NCBI RefSeq assembly: GCF_002994745.2
Contig: NC_037091.1
Span: forward strand, 11,036,501 to 11,100,500
DNA length: 64,000 nucleotides
Direction: 5' to 3'
From: Rosa chinensis
Taxonomy: Eukaryota; Streptophyta; Magnoliopsida; Rosales; Rosaceae
Of this stretch, positions 1-10,556 are shown in pieces. The notes below the pieces were generated by a model. That model was not told the origin of the DNA. It saw only the letters and a program-made list of their open reading frames with translations, and made no database searches. Numbering within the stretch: position 1 is the first letter of the stretch; the number at the start of each line of letters is the position of its first letter. Position numbers and translations under genes: made by a program.

Positions 1-229
1 AGAAAATATGATGTTAGAATGTTGGATATTGTTATTATTTATCGGGAGACAATAATTGGATGTAAAATTTGATGGAAAGTTTCACATGAATAGTGTTGGG
101 GGGAAGAGTTTGGAGGGAAAGTAAGATAAAAAGGAAGGAAATGTGTCAGTCTATGTCATATGAGGTTATAATAGTCATTCTAGTGGCTAATTTGAGTGAA
201 ATGTCTGATTTACTCTGCACTTAACAGAG

Positions 230-510
230 GAATAACAGAATATAGACGGAAGCACCTTAATGATGTGATCTTGGAAGTCTGGGTACCTATTTGATCACTT
301 TGAAAATTCATGTACCATTCTGTCCGATCCGAGAAAGTACAGACCCCACATATGATAAAAACTCGAGGAAAAGTCATGACCAAACTGTGATCTAATAAAG
401 GACGAGAGGACAATCCACCATACTGATCCTTCATTCAGAGCACCATAGTTAGTCAGCTTATCTGCTACTCCATTCCCTTCCCTAAAGATCTGCTATACAT
501 GAAAATTAAT
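230..510 (-). pseudogene. LINE RNase H C-terminal remnant
   Basis: Read on the minus strand, about 510 to 450 encodes the characteristic end of the RNase H domain found at the C-terminus of plant L1-like LINE ORF2 proteins (REGNGVADKLTNYG). It is followed by a tryptophan-containing tail like those of the LINE copies near 5.3 kb and 37.0 kb. Stops interrupt it and the catalytic N-terminal half of the domain is absent, so this is a decayed, 5'-truncated LINE end. Family membership rests on the REGN-x-VAD-x-L-x-NYG pattern; the exact limits are not clear. Confidence 0.55.
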
Positions 511-1115
511 TTGCCAAGACTTGAGTATACAATTAAAGATATAGCTAACGTGCTTCTCTCTTAAAAAAAAAAACTTGAAATGTCTATGTACCGAAACTTG
601 AACTAAAGTCATGCCACAACCCAAATGCACGAAAGACGCTTGAACCAACATCAGGTTTGATAATGATCACCATGATTGATATAGGTATCACACGAAGTCA
701 ATGTTAGGTTTTTTTTTTTTGGACAATCAACGATACTTTTTTCAACTACACCAAAACTTTGAGAGTTTGTATAGAAATGAAGGTTAGACCTACGAGGCAC
801 CAAAATGAGCAAGGAGAACCATAGGGTTGTCAAACCGCCAAGGTCCTTCTCGAAGGACACTGTCTAGCTCGGAAACTGACCAAACGAAAGCAAGCAAGGA
901 AAGAAATTCCCAATCAACACTAGCTATTAGGGCCCCACAAACTAACAATTATGTCAAAAAATGAAGGGGAAAAAAATAAAACAAATTAATTAATAATAAG
1001 TGCATTTTTACAACAATATTTTTTTTTCCAAAAGTAAGTACACTTTTTATTTGTTTTTTTCACACAGTCAATGCTACTCTCAAGCAGAAAATGCAAGATA
1101 GATTTGTTTATTCAA
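511..1115. other. intergenic, no gene seen
   Basis: AT-rich sequence with several poly(A)/poly(T) runs and only short open frames without recognisable domains. No coding, RNA or complete mobile element could be supported here. Confidence 0.5.
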
Positions 1116-1535
1116 TTTTTTTTAATTTTTTTTTGAAATGGGACTGGCGCGGCTGTCCTCAAACCTTGATTAATAAAATTGCAGAATATATGGGGGGGGG
1201 GGGACGTAGAGCCTAAACCCTAGATAAAAATAAGCATGAGAACATCCTGAAATTATACCAGGATTCTTCGCAAAATCTATGTATTCTAACAATCACCAAT
1301 TAGCAAAGAGTGCACTAATTGCTACTCTATTTGCTTTGACAGCGGTGACATAGAGAAAGATAACTCTATAATGCACCAAATAGCACAGTTTTCCCACTAT
1401 GTTGCCACACGAAAATAAATCTGGTGACACTCAATTCCATCTTGCCACTAGGAGGTTGCGTTCAAACAAACAGCTCGCCGCCTCGCTAGGCTAGACAAGA
1501 CACACAGAGTGTGCATACTGGAACAACGCCGCCTC
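1116..1535 (-). repeat. dispersed short retroelement, copy A (partial)
   Basis: A poly(T) run at about 1116-1134 followed by a segment that resembles 20470-20890: both have 'accttgattaat/gccttaattaat' plus 'cagaatat', 'agagcctaaa' and 'gagtgtgcata'-type blocks in the same order. With the poly(T) read as a poly(A) tail, the copy lies on the minus strand. No target duplication was found, so limits are approximate. It appears to be the same family as 1918-2821 and 45058-45872. Confidence 0.45.
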
Positions 1536-1709
1536 GTTTATTCAATTATTTACTTGATTTAGTTTTGGGTGGTTTATCAGACCTCTAAATTTGTTATTTA
1601 GATTTTCTTGATATTATTGCATAACAAAGTTCCAACTTTGCCCATATTCTTTTCTTCTGCTTCTCCAACTTATACTTGCAACCCTCTAGCCTCTGTAAAG
1701 GTGCTAAGA

Positions 1710-1711
<2 letters not shown>

Positions 1712-1749
<38 letters not shown>
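1712..1749. repeat. (CT)n microsatellite
   Basis: Uninterrupted CT dinucleotide run of roughly 19 units. An open frame reads through it only because the run is repetitive. Confidence 0.9.
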
Positions 1750-1751
<2 letters not shown>

Positions 1752-1917
1752 TCCTCCCTCTCTCACCAAAATTTTAGCATCATTTGTGTGATCGAAGCAA
1801 GATGTTGATCATGATTGTCGGGCTTTGATCAAAATCTCTCATCAATTCCAGATGCATTCAATCAGAACTAACTTTAAGAAACCCAAAGTATTAACCATAA
1901 ATTGTGATTAGCAACCT

Positions 1918-2821
1918 TTTTTTTTTTTTTTTTTTTTGAATCAATCGATCAATGATTGTTATATTCATCACAAGCTAGAATATGTCGTTACAAACCCTTC
2001 CGCTGTCATTTGGGTGGGCAGACAAGAAGATAGTGGTAATACCCACAGTGATACATAGAAATAGACCAACTCATTATACAATCAAATTCGTAGAGGTAGC
2101 GAGGATCCTCCTTTTGTACTACTCCAGAGGCGCTAGAGGTACATAGAGTGTACATACCGTGCATTAGCTTCCTAAAAGGAAATTTGTAAAAGACAATGCT
2201 AAAACATAAATAAAGGACTAGGGCCAAAAAACCCTAGCCCAAAACTAAAAACCCAAATAGGGCAGCCGGCAAAGGAAAACCATGCAGGCCCAACAAACTA
2301 GTCCGAGCCAGTCCTCCTGTCCATCCCATCCCTGTCGTAAGACATAGTCAGGCAGAGCTCTGTCCACCGTCTGCCACCACGACCCTAGTCTCCTCGATCC
2401 GCGCCGCCACAAAACTCTCACCGTGCATGTCCCAAACCCCACGACCTCGCCGCCACGACCGACGCCAGCACGGAGCAAAACCAAATCCCGATCATAGATC
2501 TTAGCACCATACACCACCGGCGAGAAAACCCGTGGCGCCGTCGATCCAAAAACCCACATCAAGGATCGATCTCCCTCCCTGGTTGCACGACCACAGCCTT
2601 ACCCTAGCCCAGCCGATACCAGCCGCCAAGCCCTGCACAACATCCCTTCAACTGAGACCCACAGGCAATAGAATACCCGTCCGGCAGCAGATCCCAAGAC
2701 GTCAGCACAGCCCGGAGGCCAGCCCCGACTCCCGGGTGCCACCGGACGAGCACGAACTCGCAATCGGAAAAAGTCGGCCTTTAGGGTTTAGAGAGAAATA
2801 GAGTTAGTTTTCTTTCCCTGA
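1918..2821 (-). mobile_element. short non-autonomous retroelement, copy B (complete)
   Basis: A 13-bp direct repeat, TGATTAGCAACCT, flanks this 904-bp segment (1905-1917 and 2822-2834). The segment starts with a long poly(T), so the element is inserted on the minus strand with a poly(A) tail. Its 5' half (2240-2770) is strikingly GC-rich compared with the flanks. Open frames in that half (such as 2245-2562 minus) show no known domain and look like composition artefacts. The tail-proximal block (gcggaagggt-tgta...ttgtgatgaatat on the minus strand) recurs next to the poly(A) of 45058-45872. No reverse transcriptase is present, so mobilisation by a LINE is inferred. Confidence 0.7.
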
Positions 2822-3236
2822 TGATTAGCAACCTCAATTAGAAGCCAAAAGGAAAATCAAAATGAATAATTTCACAAGAAAAAACGAAAAGGCTGACCTA
2901 AATGAGATTTTATTAACCTGGCAATATTTCATTAGCAACACGATATATACATATTAAGAAAGAATGAAGAATGAAAGCTGTCAGCAACCAAAAAGCAATG
3001 ACGTCCCGATAGTGTTGAATTGACTTCTTTTTTCCAGTTTAGATAAAGGTATAATTAAGATTAAATTTTTTTTCAAAAATCAAGAGAAGTGTAAATAGAA
3101 AATGTGAAGGTATGAATAGAACCACCTTTTAGTTTCATATCCATATAAGCACATGATTGGTTAATTTTGTACAATATGATAATAGTAATAATTTTTTGTT
3201 GAGCCCTTGAGATATATAACTACTTAGAGCAACTCC

Positions 3237-3521
3237 AACAGTTTCCCCATATTTTGATTTTCCTCTATTTTAGGAAAAATGAGCATCTTTTGCTCCAACT
3301 GATTCCTTATAACTATCCCTATTTTAGGGATAGTAGGGAAAGAAAAAATCAAATTCCCTAAATTTGCAGCAATCTCTAAAATTTTGAGGAATGATTATGG
3401 AGATTTTAGAAATTGCTGTAACATAGAGAATTTGTTAGAGTTGGAGAAGAAAAAGAGGTTAAAGCTTTGACTTTTGCTTCCTTATAATACAAAAATTATA
3501 GGGAAGCTGTTGCAGTTGTTT
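3237..3521 (+). mobile_element. Tourist-like (PIF/Harbinger) MITE, copy 1
   Basis: A 285-bp AT-rich element beginning GAGCAACTCCAACAG and ending in an imperfect inverted copy (CTGTTGCAGTTGTTT). It is preceded by TTA, the expected 3-bp target; the right duplication has decayed. Two further copies lie in inverted orientation at 35608-35897 and 44710-44994; the last has intact TTA duplications. No coding capacity. Confidence 0.75.
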
Positions 3522-4700
3522 ATGGGTAGCAAATTCGAAGATTTGAACAAAACAACTCTTTAGCAAATTTGGATGTGATCGATTAGTCGATAGGTTTGAG
3601 GTTAGCTGTTGCGCGCGGTTGGAGCAGTGATAGCTGATAACTATTTCAATTGTTTGGGCTACGAATCTGGATATGGTCGTTAGATTCTTAAAGTGGTTAT
3701 GGGCAATGGGTCACTGACATTATGGCTGGACGAAGGTTATGTCGATGCTGAAGATGGGTGGTAAGATGGTTGTTGGTTTCATGGATGCGAGATCTATAGT
3801 TTGTTGGCTTTGGGTCGATGGAGGGTGTGTTGGGGTATTGGGTCAATGGTGGCTTATTGAAGTTTGGGTGGTCTAACAAGGGAGGCTAATGCAATGAGTA
3901 TTTGTTTGGTTGCAGTTGCTTCTACGAGGTTCCTTGTCGTGGGCCATTTCTTGGATGCGGTTGTTTCTAGGAAGCTTGCTGCAGTGGGTTGTTATTTAGA
4001 TGTGGTTGATTTTGAGATGCTTGTTGTTATGGGTCATTTATTAGCTATGGTTGTTTCTGAGAGGCTTGTTGCGATGGGTCATTGCTTATTGCAGTTATTT
4101 CTTTTGGGTCGAGCTTACCAGTACCAAAAACTTAAACTGTGTCGCGGTTGTTTCCAAGATGCTTGCTTTGACGGTTTGGGAGAGGAAAGTGGTTCGTGCT
4201 TTATTAGTTTTTTTTCTTTTTTGTTTGTTTATTTTTTTTTAATTTTTTTTTTTAAAGGTTTTTGGTTAGTTCTAATAAGTCCATTCTTCATTATGCAAGG
4301 GTTTAGGTGCTTTCGGGTAGTGGTTGTGTCATTGTTATGGTGTCTCCATGGACTATTTGTTTTAATTTCGATGTTTTCTTATTGTCAATGTAATGAGAAA
4401 TTGCCCCAATACGTGTACTGACAATTTTTGTATATGATGCGGAAGGGGCTTAGGTTATTCTTGAGGCTGGCTATAAGGATATATCAAAACTCCTAAGATA
4501 TGTTGATCGTCTATAGCCCAAAAGAAAGAATGATTCTCGTGGTTAGAGTTTTGGTCTTATTGACTCATGGCATCTATAACTGCTGGTTCTACATTAGGGG
4601 TATGAGTATGTATTCTTCTCTAGTTAGAGTAGTTTGGATTTTAAGGAGCCTCCCCCCGTTGTAATCATTTAGATTAATGAAATTTTTTTTCTCAATTTTT
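3522..4700 (+). repeat. unassigned region with degenerate ~66-bp repeats
   Basis: An open frame at 3864-4421 is built largely of a degenerate unit of about 66 bp (around 22 codons) seen between 3880 and 4110, with recurring 'gggtcattgctt'-like and 'ggcttgttg'-like blocks. The encoded peptide is hydrophobic and resembles no family I know. Related phrases occur at 35440-35600. The segment ends with a tail (ttgtaatcatttagattaatgaaa) like the 3' ends of plant retroposons. I regard this as decayed repeat rather than a gene. Confidence 0.35.
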
Positions 4701-4869
4701 TTTTATTGCACTACATAATGCGACTATAGTACTATACTTAGGGCAGACCTTGAGAGTCTATACAGAGAACCGAACTACAGTGTGGGGTGGGGAAGAAGCA
4801 AAGAAATGTCATTGCCGTTGTCCTATTCTAATTGCGCAAAGATATTATATATACAATAAAACAATGGGA

Positions 4870-5490
4870 ATCAATGCAGACCACGCCAGGTTCCAATAGT
4901 TGTTGAGGTTATTTGGCATCCTCCACCTTTGGGGTGCATGGAAGCATGATTTTGGGCTCGGTGGTTATGAGGCTATTTTTCGGGATTATAGAAGGAATTA
5001 CCCTGGTTCTTTTGCTTCTAATCTTGACATTCCCAGTTCAGTGGCGGCAGAGATTATGGCAGTTATTAAGGCCATTGAACTTGCTTGGGTTAGAGACTGG
5101 AAACACATATGGTTAGAAGTTGATTTTGCATCATTCTCAACTTCATCCAATCTCCTCATTTAGTTCCTTGGAAGCTTCGTGTAGCATGGAATAATTGCTT
5201 GCACTACATTTCACATATGCAATTCCGATCTTCACATATTTTCCGAGAAGGTAATCATGTTGCTGATGTTTTAGCAAATTATGGTTCATCCTTTGTAGGT
5301 TTCATTTGGTGGGACTTGACTCCTTTTATTTATGCTTATTGTGATAGAGATCGACTAGGACTACCAAACTTTCGTGTTCGGTAGTTGGTGTTGATTTAGT
5401 TGTTTGGCTTTTGCTTGGGAGGTTTGGTTTGGTCCCCCTAGCCTCCTTTTGTAATCTCTTTTTTTCAATAAATTCTTTTGGAGGCTTTCT
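4870..5490 (+). pseudogene. 5'-truncated LINE, RNase H domain
   Basis: Two frames (about 4900-5140 and 5199-5384) together cover the ORF2 C-terminal RNase H of an L1-like LINE. Visible motifs are AWKHDFGLGGYEAIFRDYR, then SSVAAEIMAVIKAIELAWVR with the catalytic Glu, then WLEVD with a catalytic Asp, then FREGNHVADVLANYGSS. A frame break falls after WLEVD. The strand I opposite copy at 36938-37618 is clearly the same LINE family. A short 3' UTR ending tttgtaatctctttttttcaataaa follows. The reverse transcriptase and upstream parts are missing, so this is a dead 5'-truncated copy. Confidence 0.75.
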
Positions 5491-5499
5491 GCCTCTTTT

Positions 5500-6980
5500 A
5501 GAGTATTTTTAGTAATGCTAGCTATTTTTGAGTTAAATTTTAGCTAAAGTAGTTAAAAAGTCATGTTAGCTAGCCATTTTAGAAATATGTTTGTATCAGT
5601 GCTCTCTATTCTAGTTAGTTTGAATTTATATTATTTTTTAAATGAAGATTAAATAGTTTAAATATATTTATATGTTATATAAAATAACTCAATAGGAATG
5701 TTTTAAATTATAGAGAGTCTCATCTAGTTTTCTATATTTAGGAGCGAGATAGCTAAAAGTTTTTTTTTTATGATGTATAGAGTTCATTTGGTTATGATAT
5801 AAAAATAAATAAATAAATAAATAAAAAGGAGCAAACAGAAAGTAATGTCATGGCTGCTTGTAAATTGTAAACTCTATGGACATAAAGTAATTCAATTCTA
5901 CAAGAAACTAACCCCGGTTGAGATAAGTCAGATCATGGCTGCTTGTAAATTACAACCATATAGTCTACCTTGATTAAGGGGCATCATTATGAGGTCACTT
6001 TCTTAAGAGTAGATACCTGAGGTCCCAAAATAAGAAAGACAAGTAAAATGACTTCGTTCAGTTTCACGGGTCGTTTTCTGGAAAAAGTCCTGTCACATGG
6101 TCGAATATGGAATATTGTGAACTAAATGGTGTAACTTTAGAATTAGGACTAATAATTTGGGAATTATACGCAGTGGATAACAAAGAAGTTATTCCATGCC
6201 GCTCCATCGAACAATATATATCCATAATAATTTGAATAACTAGGGCTCACTTGCTAGATGACCATGACCAACCTAACAAGATATGAACTAGCAAACAAAA
6301 CTCCGTACGAGCTCTCCCTCTCTGTAGCAATATGCCTAGTACGTAATTCATTGACCGGCCTAGTTTGAAAGCTTTCTCAATCTCGATGTAAGTGGAAAAT
6401 TAGTGGGCATTTAGACCTTTTTATTCTAATCAAATGATGATGGGATCGAACTTAATCAATCAAGAGATGGGAATTCAAACTCTGGATCTTGAATTAATGT
6501 AGAGCAGGTGAAGAGCCTCAATGATGATATATACCTCACTAAGAGAATAGTTGTACGTTTTTGTGTAAGTGCATGTTTCAAAGGTTCTTGTTTTACGTGG
6601 TGGCTACACGGGATAGTGAAAGCTAAGCTGTTTGAGGATGGTATCTTATAATGGATTTGAGAAACTAGTACAGCCGGTTGATAAAAGAGTGTTCATGAAG
6701 GCAATCATCTTTCACTCTCAATTTTTTTTATATAATTTTTAAAAGCTGCTAGCAATGATCCATATATCAGATTTTTTTTTTTTAATTTAATTTATTTTAA
6801 GTCACTGTGTGGAGAAAATGTTTGTTAAAATAATTTGATGATCCGGTCCTAAAGGATATTATTAAGAGGCTAGCTAAAAATTGTTGTCTCTTCTAAAAAA
6901 AAAAAAAAAAAAAAGAGGCTAGCTAAAGGAAGAAGTTCTATGAATTGTCTCCTAACGGCTAAAGCAAGGATATAAGGCAA
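5500..6980. other. intergenic, no gene seen
   Basis: AT-rich DNA. About 5505-5765 looks like a decayed MITE (a run 'taatgctagctattttt...ttagctaaa' with only a faint inverted partner at 5745). There is an (AAAT)n microsatellite at about 5800-5825. An 18-base phrase, catggctgcttgtaaatt, occurs at about 5849 and again at 5935. No coding sequence is supported. Confidence 0.45.
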
Positions 6981-7159
6981 ATAAATTAAAGGATTAAATT
7001 ATGTTTAGTCCATGTACTATGTCCATTTTTTCGTTTAACTCCCTAACATTCTCAATTAATCTGAGAAGTCCCTAACGTCACAATTTCCGTCTGATTGGTA
7101 CACTTCGTTAACTTTCCGTCAATTTGGACTGTTAACTTGTTGATGTGGCACTAGCCCAG

Positions 7160-7268
7160 TACCATTTGGTCTAGTGGCATAGTCTTCCCTTTGAAAGTGG
7201 GAGGTTGTGAATTCGACTCACGAAAGACTAATTGTAGCATTTGAGTTGTTTATCTAATAAAAAAAAAA
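7160..7268 (+). mobile_element. tRNA-derived SINE-like head
   Basis: An A-box-like TGGTCTAGTGGCA (7167-7179) and a B-box-like GAATTCGACTC (7209-7219) are about 30 bp apart, the spacing of an internal pol III promoter in a tRNA-derived SINE. An A-rich run at 7259-7268 resembles the SINE tail. No separate duplication flanks it: the 19-bp duplication upstream pairs with the copy after the LINE poly(A). It is too degenerate and lacks the pairing of a functional tRNA gene. Confidence 0.6.
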
Positions 7269-7503
7269 TCAATAACTTAATTTTTGGAGAACTCCAGGTC
7301 AGAGCAAGAGATGGTGGCTCATATCACCTCAGGTACCAGCTACTGGACTCTCTGATACAGCAAAGAATAAGTTGCTTAAACAGGGTAAGGTGGTATATCA
7401 AGTATTCAAAGCTAAGCTTTACCATAGCACAGAAAAACAAAACCCTAACAAATATTGGAATTTAGGGTTTTGAGGGGCTGCGGCCGCACCGCGGTGGCTC
7501 TCC

Positions 7504-9090
7504 ATGGTGGTCTGCCCTTGGAGCTTTCTTGGTCCCCTTTCAGACGCACGGCCCCCAACATCATCATCTATTCAGAAGATCCAAAAGCCAAAAACATTCG
7601 CTTCTGTTCTTGCGGGCGCCGACGAGAATAATTTTACCATAAGTCAGCTTCCATCTCCTATAATTCGAGGTGACACTGTGTTTGTCAAGATTAATGAGAC
7701 GATCTACCAGGAGCAACTCAAGGCTTGTCGCACCAATCTTATTGGGCGTCTTCTTCTTCAGAAGGGTACCATTCCCTTGAAAACTGAATTGCTAAAAGCT
7801 TCTCTGGATTCCTTATGGCAGCCATTGGGTCCATGGAGACTAGTTCCCGGCAAGGGATACTATGACCTCCATTTTAATTCGAAAGCAGACTTGCGCAAGG
7901 TTTGGGGTGGTGGCACCTGCACTCTAGAGTCTAGAATCTTTAGGTTGTCGCAATGGCAGCCAGACTTTAAGCCTGGGGATGTTCTTCCTCAAACCCATGC
8001 TCAAATATGGATAAGAATATCTGGTCTTAGTCAAGAGTACTGGCATCAGCAACACATCATGGAAATTGCAAGTGGTATTGGCATTCCATTACAGATTGAT
8101 GCGACAATAAAGGAGCAACGTTTTGGGTACTATGCTCGGGTATTAGTGGACATTGATCTACTTGGTTCTCTCCCTTCATCAATTATGGTGGAAAGAGAAC
8201 ATCATTGCTTTCCTGTTGGAATTGTTTATGAGAATTTGCCTCCTCGATGCAACCATTGTGGTCTTATTGGCCATCAGACAACAAATTGTAGGCAGTTGAA
8301 GTCAAAAGAACAATCAAAAGAGCCTCAGAAAAATCATAACGTCATCCGTCAAGAATATTGGCCCAAGCAGAAGGTTTCCAATGTTCATGCAGTTCCTACC
8401 AGTAAGGCTGCTTCTTCTGACCCTCAGAAACGAGTTAGGGATGGTACAGAAACGAGGGAGGTTGTGGATACCGTAACAAGGGAGGTTGTGGAGGGAGTTG
8501 AGACTCCACCCGCAATGTCGCAATTGGCATCCATTTCAGTAACTGAAGCTGTTACTGTTGAGCTTCTTACGGCTCACAAAGATATTCATGCTCTGACCAA
8601 TGTTAGTGCCTCAGTTGTCGTGAACAATGCTAGTATCCCAGCTGCTACCCAAGACGGAGTTGTTGTCCTTGTGGGTAACGTTCTTGAAGAGGCTGCTTCA
8701 GAAATAATCGAGGAGCTTGCAGAGAGGGTGATGACTGACTCTGTTATTAAAGAGCGTAATGATGATAACCATGTCTCAGATGCTTCACCCTCTCGCTCTT
8801 GGCATGACATTGTTCAAGAGGAGATTAATAGTGATGATGAGATTCATATTGAGTCGGGTGATGCTAATGCATCATCTGATCCTCCTGGATTCGGTCCAGA
8901 CAGCTCACGGGCTGCAGCAGAGGTTGATGCAGTGACTCGTTCCATGGAAGGGCAGGACATTGAGGGTTTCAGCCCAGTTATTACTAAGTCCCAAAAGAAA
9001 AAGCTTCAACGACAGAAGAAAGTTGGTGTTTCTTCTCGTACTGAACCATACCCAGCACGGGTACGTCAAAAGTCTGTTCGTCTCCAATGA
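7504..9090 (+). CDS. LINE ORF1, RNA-binding protein with CCHC zinc knuckle
   Basis: A 528-residue open frame, uninterrupted. The N-terminal part (about residues 20-245) has the look of the DUF4283-type domain of plant L1 ORF1 proteins, including WQPDFKPGDVLPQTHAQIWIR-like phrases. A zinc knuckle follows at about residues 249-262 (CNHCGLIGHQTTNC). The C-terminal half is low-complexity, rich in Val, Glu and Ser, and ends in a basic patch (KSQKKKLQRQKK). In this family the protein binds the element RNA and helps form the retrotransposition particle. Its stop overlaps the ORF2 start as ATGA (9087-9090), suggesting ORF2 translation by re-initiation. ORF1 is intact whereas ORF2 is not. The upstream ATG at 7504 gives the usual length; a start a little further in is possible. 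Confidence 0.8.
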   Translation: MVVCPWSFLGPLSDARPPTSSSIQKIQKPKTFASVLAGADENNFTISQLPSPIIRGDTVFVKINETIYQEQLKACRTNLIGRLLLQKGTIPLKTELLKASLDSLWQPLGPWRLVPGKGYYDLHFNSKADLRKVWGGGTCTLESRIFRLSQWQPDFKPGDVLPQTHAQIWIRISGLSQEYWHQQHIMEIASGIGIPLQIDATIKEQRFGYYARVLVDIDLLGSLPSSIMVEREHHCFPVGIVYENLPPRCNHCGLIGHQTTNCRQLKSKEQSKEPQKNHNVIRQEYWPKQKVSNVHAVPTSKAASSDPQKRVRDGTETREVVDTVTREVVEGVETPPAMSQLASISVTEAVTVELLTAHKDIHALTNVSASVVVNNASIPAATQDGVVVLVGNVLEEAASEIIEELAERVMTDSVIKERNDDNHVSDASPSRSWHDIVQEEINSDDEIHIESGDANASSDPPGFGPDSSRAAAEVDAVTRSMEGQDIEGFSPVITKSQKKKLQRQKKVGVSSRTEPYPARVRQKSVRLQ

Positions 9091-10280
9091 AGTTACTTTA
9101 CTGGAATATTCGGGGCATAGGTAATAGTGACTCACGCTCTGAATTATCTAACATCTGTCGTATTCATACACCGGACTTGGTCTGTATCTCTGAACCTATG
9201 GTTTCTTTTGCTTCTGTACCTGTGTCTTATTGGGTTTCGTTAAATCTTAACTTGATATCTTTTAAATCCCGGGTTGAGTCAGCCCCGAATATTTGGCTGC
9301 TTGGCAAGGGACATATTGACTACTCTGTGATTTCTATGTCAGCTCAACAAGTTACAATCCAAGCTACCTTTGAAGGGGTGTTGTCCCAGTTTACTTTGGT
9401 GTATGCTGCTACAACGACTTTAGGCCGTAAATCCCTATGGCAGGAGCTGCTGGCTCTTCGTCAAACTACTACTGTACCTTGGATGGTAATCGGTGATTTT
9501 AATTCTATTTTAGGAGCTCATGAGTCCACAGGAGGAGGTTTGCCTAATAGCATTTCTTGTGAGGATTTTCGCAGTGTCACAGAATTATGTGGTTTCACTC
9601 ACTTGGACACTGCAGGTTCTTTTTTCACTTGGTCAAGAACTTGGTTCAATGGTCTGTTGGAACACAGGCTTGACCGGTCTGACAGGACCCGACCCAGGAA
9701 TCACCCCAAATACCTGGATACGAGCCTGCGGGGCCCACGTTAAGCGAAATCCTACCAAAAATTCGGCAGAACCTCCCCTAAATATGGGCTACCCAAAAGT
9801 TTCACAAATCTGGACATGATTACAACTTTAATTCTACTCAACCTACAATAACATATTTACAATCCAAGCACATATATTACATTCAGAATTTCAAATCCCA
9901 ACATAACCTCCGTAAGCAACAACAATCCGAACATCAACATCCATCAAATTTAAAAGAAAAGGGTTATCAGAGCAACACTAAAACTAAGCCGATATCATAC
10001 AAGGTAGGTTAAGTAATAACCTACGGACAAAAACGGAAGCGCTGATTTCCAAAGTCCTTTGAGCCTGGATGCGATCTCTGCTAATCTGAAATCTGGGCAT
10101 TTGAAAAAGAAGGGCCCAGGGGAAAACATATAAAATTCATTAGAGTGAGTGGACAAACCGAAACGAGAATCAGAACAGTTTATGGTATGCTTCCCCATTT
10201 CTCTTTTCAACAAAACAAACATGCAGCGAGACTCCATGAAATTCCAACTCAATCTTTTCCCAAGAAAACTCATTTGATGA

Positions 10281-10556
10281 CTAGGAAGGACTGCTTCCTA
10301 GGCATCTCATGCCATCTGGGAGGGACTGCCACCAGATGACTCATTGGAAGGGACTGCCAACCGGACTAGGAGGCGGTGGTTAGTTGGGACTGCCTACTAG
10401 CCACAGGTAGTAGACGGGACTGCCGACTAATTACCTCAAGTCATCTGGAAGGGACTGCCAACCAGATGACGCATCGGATGGGACTACCAACCGAGCTGTA
10501 GTTTGGAAGGGACTGCCAACCAGACTATTACCTAGAAGGGACTGCCAACTAGGTAA
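10281..10556. repeat. tandem array of nine hairpins, constant GACTG loop, varying stems
   Basis: Units of about 31 bp share a core, usually AAGGGACTGCCAA. The pentamer GACTG (GACTA once) forms the loop, closed by GG/CC, with AA opposite AA inside. The flanking arms differ between units but pair with each other: CTAGGAAG/CTTCCTAG (10281-10301), CATCTGG/CCAGATG (10313-10338), a weak one (10344-10365), GTGG.TAGT/ACTA.CCAC (10376-10404), AGGTA..TAG.CGG and its partner (10405-10436), GTCATCTGG/CCAGATGAC (10440-10470), TCGG/CCGA (10474-10494), TAGTTTGG/CCAGACTA with one wobble (10499-10527), TTACCTAG/CTAGGTAA (10528-10556). Lies inside the solo LTR. Function unknown. Confidence 0.85.

Noticed and set aside
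2245..2801. Overlapping frames of 105 and 89 codons as genes
   Set aside because: They lie in the GC-rich part of a retroelement, have no known domain, and exist on both strands as expected from GC-rich composition.
3864..4421. 185-codon frame as a membrane protein
   Set aside because: Hydrophobicity comes from a degenerate 66-bp tandem repeat and a T-rich stretch; no family match.
5505..5765. Second MITE family
   Set aside because: The left end looks like a known type of terminal repeat, but the right partner is too decayed and no target duplication is visible; kept only as a remark.
7481..7504. NotI/SacII-like string gcggccgcaccgcggtgg resembling a cloning-vector polylinker
   Set aside because: It differs from the usual vector linker by a deletion and substitutions, and no other vector sequence flanks it. 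It lies in the LINE leader between plant-like sequences. Probably coincidence, though checking raw reads would settle it.
10281..10556. Hairpin array as a CRISPR-like or tRNA-like array
   Set aside because: The constant part is the loop and the variable parts pair with each other, the opposite of repeat-spacer logic. No tRNA boxes.
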